Positions 7,666 through 14,672 are shown, counted from the first letter of the stretch. The stretch is DNA of 16,831 bases from Thermaerobacter marianensis (GCA_020723785.1 DYIH01000011.1:761-17591); one strand, 5' to 3'. The notes: a model not told the origin generated them from the sequence alone. Made by a program: numbers and translations.

Positions 7666-8688
7666 CTAGTCGTCACCCGCCGGGGTCAGGCGCACCAAAC
7701 CGCCGTTCAAGGACTCGCGTATCCGGCTCTCGATCGTCGCCGCCACCTCTGGATGCTGCTTGAGGTAGTCGCGGGCGTTCTCCCGGCCCTGGCCGAGCTT
7801 ATCTTCACCGTAGGAGTACCAGGCGCCCACCTTGGAGATCAGGTTGAGGTCGGTCCCGATGTCCAGGAGGTCGCCCTCCTTGGAGATGCCGGTGCCGTAC
7901 ATGAGGTCGAACTCGGCCTGCTTGAAGGGGGGCGCCAGCTTGTTCTTGACGATCTTGGCTCGGACGCGCATGCCGACGTTCTCGGTCCCCTGTTTGAGGG
8001 CCTCGATGCGGCGGACCTCGACGCGCACCGAGGCGTAGAACTTGAGGGCGCGTCCGCCGGGCGTGGTTTCGGGGTTTCCGAACATCACGCCCACCTTCTC
8101 GCGGATCTGGTTGATGAAGATCAGGGCGGTGCGCGACTTGCTGACGGCGCCCGTCAGCTTGCGCAGCGCCTGGGACATGAGGCGGGCCTGCAGGCCGACG
8201 TGGGCGTCGCCCATCTCGCCCTCGATCTCGGCCTTGGGCACCAGGGCGGCCACCGAGTCGACGACGATGATGTCGACCGCCGCGCTGCGCACCAGGGCCT
8301 CGGCGATTTCCAGGGCCTGCTCGCCCGTGTCCGGTTGGGAGATGAGCAGGTTGTCGATGTCCACGCCGAGGCGCTGGGCATAGTGGGGATCGAGGGCGTG
8401 CTCGGCGTCGATGAAGGCCGCCACCCCGCCCGTCCGCTGGGCCTCGGCGACTGCATGGAGAGCCACCGTCGTCTTGCCGGAACTCTCCGGCCCGAAGATC
8501 TCGATGACCCGGCCCCGCGGCAACCCGCCGACCCCCAGCGCCAGGTCCAGCGCCAGCGAACCGGTGGGGATGGCCTCCACCGCCATCTTGGCCGACGCCT
8601 CCCCCAGCCTCATGATCGAACCCTTGCCGAACTGGCGCTCGATCTGGGCGAGGGCGATATCCAGGGCCTTCTGCTTGCTGTCGATCAT
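7666..8688 (-). CDS. recA: RecA recombinase
   Basis: A 340-residue RecA, the filament-forming ATPase that does homologous strand exchange and triggers LexA self-cleavage. Walker A GPESSGKTT is at 66-74, with K72 at the same number as in E. coli, which supports the chosen start. Walker B (IIVVDSVAAL), loop L1 (MGDAHVGLQARLMSQALRKL) and the L2 segment (FINQIREKVGVMFGNPETTPGG) are all intact. The C-terminal tail is short (LTPAGDD). ATG 8688 is preceded by AGGAGG at 8 bases; an upstream in-frame ATG would fall inside the promoter and is rejected. The gene has its own promoter with a LexA box, so it is expected to be DNA-damage inducible, and it heads the run of genes down to the left edge. The sequence looks like Bacillota RecA. 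Confidence 0.98.
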   Translation of the reverse strand: MIDSKQKALDIALAQIERQFGKGSIMRLGEASAKMAVEAIPTGSLALDLALGVGGLPRGRVIEIFGPESSGKTTVALHAVAEAQRTGGVAAFIDAEHALDPHYAQRLGVDIDNLLISQPDTGEQALEIAEALVRSAAVDIIVVDSVAALVPKAEIEGEMGDAHVGLQARLMSQALRKLTGAVSKSRTALIFINQIREKVGVMFGNPETTPGGRALKFYASVRVEVRRIEALKQGTENVGMRVRAKIVKNKLAPPFKQAEFDLMYGTGISKEGDLLDIGTDLNLISKVGAWYSYGEDKLGQGRENARDYLKQHPEVAATIESRIRESLNGGLVRLTPAGDD

Positions 8689-8696
8689 CCCTCCCA

Positions 8697-8702
8697 CCTC
8701 CT
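8697..8702 (-). promoter_or_regulatory. Ribosome binding site of recA
   Basis: AGGAGG on the minus strand, 8 bases before the ATG at 8688. It fixes the recA start against an upstream in-frame ATG that overlaps the promoter. Confidence 0.85.
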
Positions 8703-8711
8703 GCCGGTTTT

Positions 8712-8728
8712 TACCATACTCCATGGTA
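8712..8728 (-). repeat. Inverted repeat in the recA leader
   Basis: TACCAT, five bases, ATGGTA: a perfect 6-base inverted repeat that includes the predicted -10 box and ends 9 bases before the ribosome binding site. It could form a small hairpin or be a second operator half-site pair; chance cannot be excluded for arms this short. Confidence 0.4.
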
Positions 8729-8751
8729 TCAAAAACAGATGTTCGATGCAA
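8723..8751 (-). promoter_or_regulatory. recA promoter (-35 TTGCAT, 17-base spacer, -10 TACCAT)
   Basis: The -35 box TTGCAT (8751-8746) matches TTGACA at four of six positions, and TACCAT (8728-8723) matches TATAAT at four of six, with an ideal 17-base spacer. The spacer holds a LexA box, which is the usual way for LexA to block polymerase. The region lies in the 66-base gap between thpR and recA. Confidence 0.65.
8732..8745 (-). promoter_or_regulatory. LexA (SOS) box of recA
   Basis: CGAACATCTGTTTT on the minus strand. Against the Gram-positive SOS consensus CGAACRNRYGTTYG it departs only at the second R (C here) and the final G (T here). It sits between the -35 and -10 boxes of recA, the expected place for repression by LexA. 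It implies DNA-damage control of recA and of the closely spaced genes behind it. Confidence 0.8.
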
Positions 8752-8754
8752 GCC

Positions 8755-9324
8755 CTATTTTCCCTGCAGGGTGAAATCTTGCAACGGTGCGTAGATCGGA
8801 CCGGTCGGGGTCAGGGTGCTGCTGTACAGGGTGAATCCTTCGACCATCATCTCGCCCCACCGGCGCCGGCGGACCGACGCCATCAAGGCTGCCACGTCGG
8901 GACACCGCCGCGGTTCCCGGGCGCGGGCCAGGGTCAGGTGGGGGCGGAAGGGCCGCTCCTCCCGGGGCCAACCCACCTCCGCCAGCGCCGCCTCCACCGC
9001 CTGATGGAGCGCCTGCAGCTCCGGGCACCCTTCGATCCCGGCCCAGAGCACCCGCGGCTCCTCCAGCCGGGGAAAGGCTCCCGCGCCACGCACCGCCAGA
9101 TCGAACGGGGAAAGGCGCCGGGCGGCCGCCGTCAACGCCTGCCGGACGGCGGCGATCCGGTCATCCGGGATATCCCCGAGGAACCTGAGGGTCAGGTGCA
9201 GGTTCCAGGGCTCCACCCACTTGAAGCCGTCCAGCCGGCGCCGGACCTCCTCCTGCCAGGAGGCCAGTGCCGTCCGTACCCCTTCGGCCAGCGGAACGGC
9301 CACAAACGTGCGGAGGGATCCCAT
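8755..9324 (-). CDS. thpR: RNA 2',3'-cyclic phosphodiesterase (2H family)
   Basis: A 189-residue protein of the 2H phosphoesterase fold, formerly called 2'-5' RNA ligase LigT. Both catalytic HxT motifs are present: H43-L-T45 (NLHLTLRFLG) and H129-L-T131 (FRPHLTLAR), about the normal distance apart. The enzyme opens 2',3'-cyclic phosphates at RNA ends to 2'-phosphates; its in vivo substrate is uncertain in bacteria. The length is normal for the family. ATG 9324 is used; the ribosome binding site is weak or far (AAAGGA about 11 bases upstream). It lies between fetB and recA, a position also seen with cinA and recA in Clostridia-like genomes as far as I recall. The 99-base gap before it contains inverted repeats, and the recA promoter follows its stop. 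Confidence 0.92.
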   Translation of the reverse strand: MGSLRTFVAVPLAEGVRTALASWQEEVRRRLDGFKWVEPWNLHLTLRFLGDIPDDRIAAVRQALTAAARRLSPFDLAVRGAGAFPRLEEPRVLWAGIEGCPELQALHQAVEAALAEVGWPREERPFRPHLTLARAREPRRCPDVAALMASVRRRRWGEMMVEGFTLYSSTLTPTGPIYAPLQDFTLQGK

Positions 9325-9368
9325 GGAGGTGCCGGTCCTTTCCGAACGGAGCCTTTCGTTCCGGTTAT

Positions 9369-9398
9369 TTCGGCAATCGGGGGGGTTTCCCTGCCGAA
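9369..9398 (-). repeat. Inverted repeat between fetB and thpR
   Basis: TTCGGCA and TGCCGAA, 7-base perfect arms around a 16-base loop, lie just after fetB. There is no T-tract, so it is not a convincing intrinsic terminator. A second, imperfect repeat (CGAACG/CGTTCC arms, about 9343-9363) lies between it and thpR. They may shape the transcript end or the thpR leader. Confidence 0.35.
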
Positions 9399-9423
9399 CG
9401 CGCCGGGGCGAACCCGGGCCGAT

Positions 9424-10200
9424 CTACCCCGCCAGCAGCCGGTGGTCGGGGGAGAAGCAGCGGCGTCGCACCAACAGCACCGCCAGGATGCTGGACAGGG
9501 CGGCCGCCGCCACGAGCATGAGCATGACGACGATCTGGTACTTGACGGCCACTAGGGGGTCGGCGCCGGCGACGATCTGGCCGGTCATCATGCCGGGCAG
9601 GAAGACGATGCCCACCCCCATCATGCTGCTGATGGACGGGATCATGCCGGCGCGGACCGCATCCCGCACCATGCCGGCCGATGCCTCCGCGGCGCTGGCG
9701 CCCAGGGAGAGGTACATCTCCACCAGGTCCCGCCGCTGGCGCAGGTCGCCCAGCAAGCGATCCAGGGCGACGGCGACGGCGTTCATGGTGTTGCCGGCGA
9801 CCATGCCACCCAGGGGTATGAAGTATCGCGGTTCCCACCAAGGGTTTACCTGCACGACGGCGGCCGTCACCGTCAGGGTCACCGCCAGGTCGCCGACCAG
9901 CATGGCCAACGCCGCCGACCCGAGGAACGGCACGTCCCGGCGGCGGACGCGGCCGGCGACGATGCGCGCTGCGAAGGCAACCATCGTCGCGTATAGGGCC
10001 AGCACCGGCCAGGGCGACGACAGCCGGAAGACGTGGCGGAGCACGTAACCCATGAGGAAGAGTTGGGCGACGGTGCGAGCCGTCCCCCACAACAGGTCCC
10101 GTTGGAGGTCCAGGCGCAGGGCCAGGGAACTGATGCCGCCGAGCAGGACGAAGGCCAGGGTCGCCGCCAGGCCCAGGGGTGAGATATCCACGGCGTTCAT
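9424..10200 (-). CDS. fetB: FetB-family ABC transporter permease (iron export type)
   Basis: A 258-residue integral membrane protein with about seven hydrophobic segments, of the FetB/YbbM family (UPF0014). Readable family segments include LLWGTARTVAQLFLMGYVL near the N-terminus, IPLGGMVAGNTMNAV mid-protein and MMGVGIVFLPGMMTGQI near residues 190-210. In E. coli, FetAB exports iron and raises resistance to oxidative stress; the same role is inferred here. ATG 10200 is preceded by GGGGTGGGG and overlaps the fetA stop (ATGA), which supports it over an in-frame start further upstream inside fetA. The ATPase is encoded immediately before it, so the transporter is complete. An inverted repeat without T-tract follows the gene. 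Confidence 0.88.
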   Translation of the reverse strand: MNAVDISPLGLAATLAFVLLGGISSLALRLDLQRDLLWGTARTVAQLFLMGYVLRHVFRLSSPWPVLALYATMVAFAARIVAGRVRRRDVPFLGSAALAMLVGDLAVTLTVTAAVVQVNPWWEPRYFIPLGGMVAGNTMNAVAVALDRLLGDLRQRRDLVEMYLSLGASAAEASAGMVRDAVRAGMIPSISSMMGVGIVFLPGMMTGQIVAGADPLVAVKYQIVVMLMLVAAAALSSILAVLLVRRRCFSPDHRLLAG

Positions 10201-10901
10201 GTCCCCACCCCCTCGGCGCAACCCCGCCCGGCCGCCCGCTCCCGGACGGCGCCCCCCTCCACCCACAGAACCCGCGGTCGGACGCCGGCGGGCGCTTCCC
10301 CGGCATGGGTGACCAGAACGACCGTCACCCCCCTCTCCCGGTGCAGGGCGACCAGCCGCTCCTCCACGACCTGGCGCGATTCCGGGTCGAGGGCGGCCGT
10401 CGGCTCGTCCAGCAGCAAGGCCTCAGGCCCCAGGAGCAGCGCGCGGATCAGGGCCAGCCGCTGCCGCTGGCCGACGGAGAGGCGGTCGGCGGCATCCTCC
10501 AGCCCGACCCCGTCCAGGCGGACGGCCGCCAACAGGCCGGCCAATTCGTCGGCTGCCGGCGGCGCCGCCCGGTCGGACGACCGGAAGCGGAACGGAAGGA
10601 GGAGGTTGTCCCCCACCGTGCCTTCGGCCATCACCGGCGTCTGCTGCAGGTACACCACCCGCCGGCGCAGGCGCGTCGGATCATAGGTGGCCAGGGGCCG
10701 CCCACGGAATCGGACCACCCCCGCGGCAGGCACGAGCAGACCGTTCAGCAGCCGGAGGAGGGTGGATTTCCCGGCGCCGGATGGGCCTCGGACCAGGACG
10801 AACTCCCCTTCCCCGATCCCCAGGTCCACCCCGGCCAGCACCGCCCGGCCACCGGGATAGGCGAAGGAGACCCCTTCGAGGCTGAATATGGCGTCGGCCA
10901 T
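10197..10901 (-). CDS. fetA: FetA-family ABC transporter ATP-binding protein
   Basis: A 234-residue ABC ATPase with every canonical motif: Walker A GPSGAGKST (39-47), Q-loop YLQQTPVM (84-91), signature LSVGQ (141-145), Walker B ALLLDEP with D165/E166, and the switch histidine H199 (VTHAGE). The YLQQ Q-loop and the adjacent permease are typical of FetA/YbbL. It would energise FetB for metal (iron) efflux at the membrane. It starts at ATG 10901, sharing one base with the cinA stop (TGATG), and its stop overlaps fetB (ATGA); cinA, fetA and fetB are therefore likely translated in series. The C-terminal 20 residues are Arg/Gly-rich and poorly conserved. Substrate assignment rests on the family, not on residues seen here. 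Confidence 0.88.
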   Translation of the reverse strand: MADAIFSLEGVSFAYPGGRAVLAGVDLGIGEGEFVLVRGPSGAGKSTLLRLLNGLLVPAAGVVRFRGRPLATYDPTRLRRRVVYLQQTPVMAEGTVGDNLLLPFRFRSSDRAAPPAADELAGLLAAVRLDGVGLEDAADRLSVGQRQRLALIRALLLGPEALLLDEPTAALDPESRQVVEERLVALHRERGVTVVLVTHAGEAPAGVRPRVLWVEGGAVRERAAGRGCAEGVGT

Positions 10902-12178
10902 CAGCCGTCCCACCGCCGGGCGAACCCGTCCAGGGTCCGCGGCGCCGCCAGGTAGAGGCGCAACAGGGTCAGCGCCTCCTGGGCGGCCCACTGTTTGATC
11001 GTCTCCCGTTCGCCGGTGAAGACCCGGTGGTGCCACCAGGCGCCTTCCGGCGCCGCCAGGCCGAAGTAGACGGTGCCCACCGGCTTTTCCGGGGTGCCGC
11101 CCCCGGGGCCGGCGATACCGGTGGTGGCGACCCCGACGTCGGCCTCGCCGGCCCGCCGCACCCCCTCGGCCATGGCCACCGCGGTCTGGCGGCTGACGGC
11201 GCCCCACCGCCGCAGGGTCTCGCCCGGCACCCCCAAGATCGCCTCCTTGGCCCGGTTGGAGTAGACCACGGCCCCGAACAGGAAGTAGTCCGAGCTTCCG
11301 GGGATGTTGGTGATCCGGTGGCCGATCAGACCGCCCGTGCAGGATTCGGCCAGGGCCAGGGTCAGGCCCCGGGCGCGCAGCAGGCGGCCGACCTCCCCCT
11401 CCAGCGTCTCCTCGTCGACGCCGAAGACCCATGGGTCGAGGCGTTCCCGCACGGCGGCCTCCACCGGGGCGATCATGGCCCGTGCCGTAGCCTCGTCCGC
11501 CGCCTTGGCCGTGATCCGCAGGGAGACGGCGCCCGGCCGGGCGCAGGGGGCGACCGTCGGGTTCGTCCGCCCCGAGAGCAGGTCGCGCACCCGCTCCTCC
11601 ACGGCGGCTTCGCCGACGCCGCTCACGTGCAGCACCCGCAGGAGGATTACGCCGCCACGGTCCGGACGCGCCTCGAGATAGGGGGCGACGTGGCGCCGGA
11701 ACATGGGAACCAACTCCGATGGCGGGCCGGGCAGGCAGATGACCGCTTTGCCACCTTGTTCGACGATGAAGCCCGGCGCCGAACCGGCCTCATTGGCCAG
11801 GGCCCGCGCTCCGCGCGGCAGCGACCATTGGCGGCGCTGGCCCCCGGACAGGGGCAGGCCGCGACGGGTGAGGTAGGCCTCGACCACGCCGCGGGCGGCT
11901 TCGTCCTCCTCGAGCGGCAGGCCCAGCGCATCGGCCACCGCTTCCCGCGTCAGGTCGTCCTCGGTCGGCCCCAACCCGCCGCTGGACACAACCAGGTCCG
12001 AACGGCCCAAGGCCTGGCGAAAAGCGGCCGCCGCCCGACGCAGGTTGTCCCCCACCACCGTCTGGTAGTAGACGTCAATACCCAGCCGGGCCAGCGACTC
12101 GGCCAAAAACCGGGCGTTGGTGTTGACGATCTGCCCCAGAAGCAGTTCGGTCCCCACTGCAAGTATTTCCGCAACCAC
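10901..12178 (-). CDS. cinA: CinA: competence/damage-inducible protein with NMN deamidase domain
   Basis: A 425-residue two-domain protein. The N-terminal molybdopterin-binding-like (COG1058) domain starts MVAEILAVGTELLLGQ and has SGGLGPTEDD (66-75), associated with ADP-ribose pyrophosphatase activity. The C-terminal PncC-type nicotinamide mononucleotide deamidase domain has AESCTGG (277-283, nucleophile S279), YSNRAK and TGIAGPGGGTPEKPVG. Together they recycle pyridine nucleotides. GTG 12178 is chosen because AGGAGAGG precedes it and it gives the family's normal N-terminus and length; upstream in-frame starts run through a palindrome. The gene follows the terminator-like palindrome and is coupled to fetA. 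In many Gram-positives cinA lies directly before recA; here fetAB and thpR intervene. No clear promoter was found in the 37 bases before the start. Confidence 0.95.
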   Translation of the reverse strand: MVAEILAVGTELLLGQIVNTNARFLAESLARLGIDVYYQTVVGDNLRRAAAAFRQALGRSDLVVSSGGLGPTEDDLTREAVADALGLPLEEDEAARGVVEAYLTRRGLPLSGGQRRQWSLPRGARALANEAGSAPGFIVEQGGKAVICLPGPPSELVPMFRRHVAPYLEARPDRGGVILLRVLHVSGVGEAAVEERVRDLLSGRTNPTVAPCARPGAVSLRITAKAADEATARAMIAPVEAAVRERLDPWVFGVDEETLEGEVGRLLRARGLTLALAESCTGGLIGHRITNIPGSSDYFLFGAVVYSNRAKEAILGVPGETLRRWGAVSRQTAVAMAEGVRRAGEADVGVATTGIAGPGGGTPEKPVGTVYFGLAAPEGAWWHHRVFTGERETIKQWAAQEALTLLRLYLAAPRTLDGFARRWDG

Positions 12179-12215
12179 CGGCCAACCCCTCTCCTGCTTC
12201 AAGACCCGCATTAGC

Positions 12216-12246
12216 AAAACGCCGGATCGTCGCGACGATCCGGCGT
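12216..12246 (-). terminator. Rho-independent terminator (perfect palindrome plus T tract)
   Basis: Positions 12219-12246 are a perfect 28-base palindrome (arm ACGCCGGATCGTCG). On the minus strand it is followed by further T residues (12218-12216), giving the stem plus TTTT of an intrinsic terminator. It lies about 38 bases after the FtsH-like stop and 38 bases before the cinA start, so it separates two units. Because the palindrome is perfect, an operator function is a possible alternative. Confidence 0.75.
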
Positions 12247-12284
12247 GCGTATCGTTCCAGCCCGTCCGCCCGTCCTCCTCGCAC

Positions 12285-13913
12285 CTAACCGGCCGCGGCG
12301 GCGGCCTCACTCGCACCCGCCAGGCCGCCGGCGCCAAACGCACCCGTGCCGGGGTCATCACCGGCGGAGTCCGGGCCGCCGGCGCCCGCCGCCGCCGTTG
12401 ATCCGGCATCCAGAAGCGACAACTGACCGGCGGCGACCCCCTGCCCGTTCAAGAGGTTCCGCAACTCGTCGCCGGTCAGGGATTCATGCTCCACGAGCCG
12501 CGTTGCCACCGCCTTGAGGAGATGCCTTCGCTCCTCGACGAGCCGGGTGGCGCGGGCCTCCTGCTCGGCCATGATCTCCGACAGAACCCTGTGACGCAAC
12601 GCCTCCGGTAGCGTCTCCTCGCTGACGACGCCCAGCCGGGACATCCCGCCGGCCACCAGTCGCCAGGCCAAGCCCATCGCCTGTTGGAAGTCGCCGGCGG
12701 CTCCGGTGCTGCGGCTGCCCAGGACCACCTGCTCGGCCACCGTGCCCGCCAGGCAGCGGCAGATCTCATCCTCCAGGTAGTCCTTGGTGTACAGGTACAT
12801 ATCGTCGCCCGGGGCCTGGCGCACGAAACCCAGGGCCATCCCGCGGGAAGCAACCGTGATGCTCGACACCGACCCGGGCCGCAGGAGTTCGCCCACCAGC
12901 GCGTGGCCCGCTTCGTGGACGGCGATGCGGTAGCGTTCCTCCTTGGCCGGCCGCCGGTCCAGTTTCTCCCCCATGATCACCTTGTCAATGGCCTCGATGA
13001 AGTAGCGCTGGCGAATCTCCGCCTCGCCGGCGCGCATGGCCAGGATCGCCGCCTCGTTGGCCAGGCTCTCGAGGTGGGCGCCGGAGAAGCCGAAGGTCTC
13101 CCTGGCGATCTGGTCGAGGTCCACGTCGTCGGCCAGCGGCTTGTTGCGGGTGTGCAGGGCCAGGATCTGATGACGCCCTTCCCTGTCGGGCAGTTCCACC
13201 CGCACCACCCGGTCGAAGCGGCCAGGCCGCAACAGGGCCTCGTCGAGCAGGTCGCCCCGGTTGGTGGCGCCGACCACCAGCACCCGCACCTCGTCGTCCA
13301 CCGACAGGCCGTCCATTTCGACAAGGAGCTGGTTCAGGGTCTGGTCGTACTCCATGTGGCTGTGGTGCTTGCCGCGTTGGCCGGCCATGACCTCGATCTC
13401 GTCGATGAAGACGATGGCGCTCCGCTTGCCCTCGCGCCGCGCCTGGTCCCGCGCCCGGCGGAACAGCTCCCGCACCCGCTGGGCGCCGACGCCAGCGTAC
13501 ACCTCGATGAACTCCGACCCGGAGGCGGCCAGGAACACCGAGTTGGTGTAATTGGCCGCCGCCTTGGCCAGCAGCGTCTTGCCCGTGCCCGGCGGACCCG
13601 TGAGCAGGATGCCCTTGATCGCCCTGATGCCCAGGTGTTTGACGGCGTCCTGGTTGGCCACGAAGTCCAGGGCCTCCAGCAACTCCTTCTTGGCGGCCGC
13701 CTGGCCCCCGATGTCGTCGAAGGTCACCTGCGGCAAGCAGGATGAGCCGCCGCCGACGGAGATGAAGCGACGGTCGAGACCGGGCAGGCCGGCGGTGCGG
13801 AAGAGCAGGAAAAGGAGAGCCGCCATGATCACGACCGGCAGCAGGTTGACCCCTTGCGCGAACAGAAAGATGACGGCCGCCAGGCCGAGACCGACGCCGA
13901 TTTCCTTGCTCAT
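12285..13913 (-). CDS. FtsH-like AAA+ zinc metalloprotease without extracytoplasmic domain
   Basis: A 542-residue membrane protease. Two adjacent hydrophobic segments (about 5-20 and 23-39) form a hairpin with almost no loop, where classical FtsH has a domain of roughly 70 residues outside the membrane. The AAA+ module has Walker A GPPGTGKT (106-113), pore segment FIEVYAGVGA (135-144), Walker B VFIDEIE (168-174) and the second region of homology TNRGDLL...RPGRFDR (218-235). The peptidase has HEAGH (333-337), and D408 in GAAGDF is the likely third zinc ligand. The last 45 residues are Gly/Ala-rich and probably disordered. It would extract and degrade membrane or regulatory proteins. It starts at ATG 13913, overlapping the stop of the preceding gene in its repaired frame. 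It is a FtsH paralogue by architecture; the housekeeping ftsH is probably elsewhere. Confidence 0.88.
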   Translation of the reverse strand: MSKEIGVGLGLAAVIFLFAQGVNLLPVVIMAALLFLLFRTAGLPGLDRRFISVGGGSSCLPQVTFDDIGGQAAAKKELLEALDFVANQDAVKHLGIRAIKGILLTGPPGTGKTLLAKAAANYTNSVFLAASGSEFIEVYAGVGAQRVRELFRRARDQARREGKRSAIVFIDEIEVMAGQRGKHHSHMEYDQTLNQLLVEMDGLSVDDEVRVLVVGATNRGDLLDEALLRPGRFDRVVRVELPDREGRHQILALHTRNKPLADDVDLDQIARETFGFSGAHLESLANEAAILAMRAGEAEIRQRYFIEAIDKVIMGEKLDRRPAKEERYRIAVHEAGHALVGELLRPGSVSSITVASRGMALGFVRQAPGDDMYLYTKDYLEDEICRCLAGTVAEQVVLGSRSTGAAGDFQQAMGLAWRLVAGGMSRLGVVSEETLPEALRHRVLSEIMAEQEARATRLVEERRHLLKAVATRLVEHESLTGDELRNLLNGQGVAAGQLSLLDAGSTAAAGAGGPDSAGDDPGTGAFGAGGLAGASEAAAAAG

Positions 13914-14463
13914 CCCCGGCGGCCCCCTTTCGGTTCCAGGTCTCCCGCCCTGGCCCCGCCGCGCGACAGGAGTTCATAAAGATAGCGCCCCGCCGTAATT
14001 GGACATATATATAACGCTCGTCGACGAAAACGCGGGCGTCCTCCAGCCCCAGGGCGCGGGCCTGGTCGGCGACGTTGCGGGACATGGCGCTGAACTGGCC
14101 GGTGCTGAGGGCTTCCTGCAGCGAATAATGCAAACGGTAGTAGTCGTCGACCAGCCGGGCGTCCCGGTTATCACTGATCTCCAGCCGGAACGGGCGATTC
14201 CCCAGGATACCAAGCGTCCCCTTCTCCAGCGCCAGATAGGCCTCCCTCAGGTTCGGCACCGGCCCCAGGCGCAACGTGACGGCCACCTGACCGCCCCGAT
14301 CGACGACCCTGTGCTCGACAACCTCCTGGCGGCTGGAATAGAAGCGGCTCAGAGGCTGATCCACCCGGCTGTACTGGTAAACGTAATTGAAGCCGAAAAG
14401 GCTACCGAGACCGAGGGCGAAGACAGAAACGACCACCGGCACTCGCAGACCCAAAATGCGCAA
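13910..14463 (-). CDS. Small membrane-anchored protein of unknown function, apparent frameshift near its end
   Basis: I do not recognise a family. The start is TTG 14463, preceded by GGGAGGGAG; an upstream GTG at 14487 lacks such a site. Residues 6-24 form one membrane anchor, then about 150 mostly soluble residues end with VFVDERYIYVQL. There the frame runs on, without a stop, into sequence that reads as nonsense across the protease gene. In the -1 frame, however, GRYLYELLSRGG and some 15 more residues follow and stop with a TGA (13912-13910) that overlaps the protease ATG. One extra G in the run at 13988-13991 would join the two parts. So this is a sequence error, a real mutation or recoding. 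The overlap suggests it works with the FtsH-like protease, perhaps as adaptor or inhibitor (inference). Confidence 0.7.
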
Positions 14464-14512
14464 CGCTCTCCCTCCCGCCGACAGCACCGCAACCCGTCCG
14501 TGGCGCGTCCGG

Positions 14513-14534
14513 CCCGATGGTTACCCGATGGTTA
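14513..14534. repeat. 11-base tandem direct repeat in upstream region
   Basis: Two perfect adjacent copies of CCCGATGGTTA (plus strand), with the next bases AC partly continuing the pattern. They lie between a TATAAT box and the TTG start of the membrane protein gene, where a regulator could bind. Confidence 0.6.
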
Positions 14535-14564
14535 ACTGAAAACAAACCCCGTTTTGCTCATTTA

Positions 14565-14570
14565 ATTATA
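14565..14570 (-). promoter_or_regulatory. Candidate -10 box (TATAAT) for the membrane protein/protease operon
   Basis: A perfect TATAAT on the minus strand in an AT-rich patch of the 209-base gap between the binding-protein stop (14673) and the TTG at 14463. No good -35 box lies at 16-18 bases; a TTGACG exists at 14609-14604 but 33 bases away. It may be activator-dependent, or chance in AT-rich DNA. Confidence 0.4.
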
Positions 14571-14672
14571 TCGAATCGTTGCGGACGCTGGGGCAGGAAT
14601 GTTCGTCAATTGTTGTCTTGGAGCCTACTGCACAGAGGTGGGGCCGCCAAAATACGCTTCACCTCGATGGCC

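Noticed and set aside
7465..9555. A plus-strand open frame of 696 codons across nurA, recA and thpR
   Set aside because: It runs across three well-supported genes and their promoter, with shadow-like composition and no domain.
12179..12409. Longer cinA start upstream through the palindrome
   Set aside because: The added residues are Arg/Pro-rich, overlap the terminator and the protease end, and do not belong to the family; GTG 12178 with AGGAGAGG fits.
12985..13909. In-frame continuation of the membrane protein gene into the protease gene (would give a 500-residue protein)
   Set aside because: After VQL the sequence turns into Gly/Arg/Pro/Ala-rich nonsense that simply shadows the protease; the -1 frame provides a sensible end instead.
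13985..14020. Programmed -1 frameshift site
   Set aside because: No X-XXY-YYZ heptamer was found before the shift point; only a TA repeat and a G4 run are present, so recoding is not supported.
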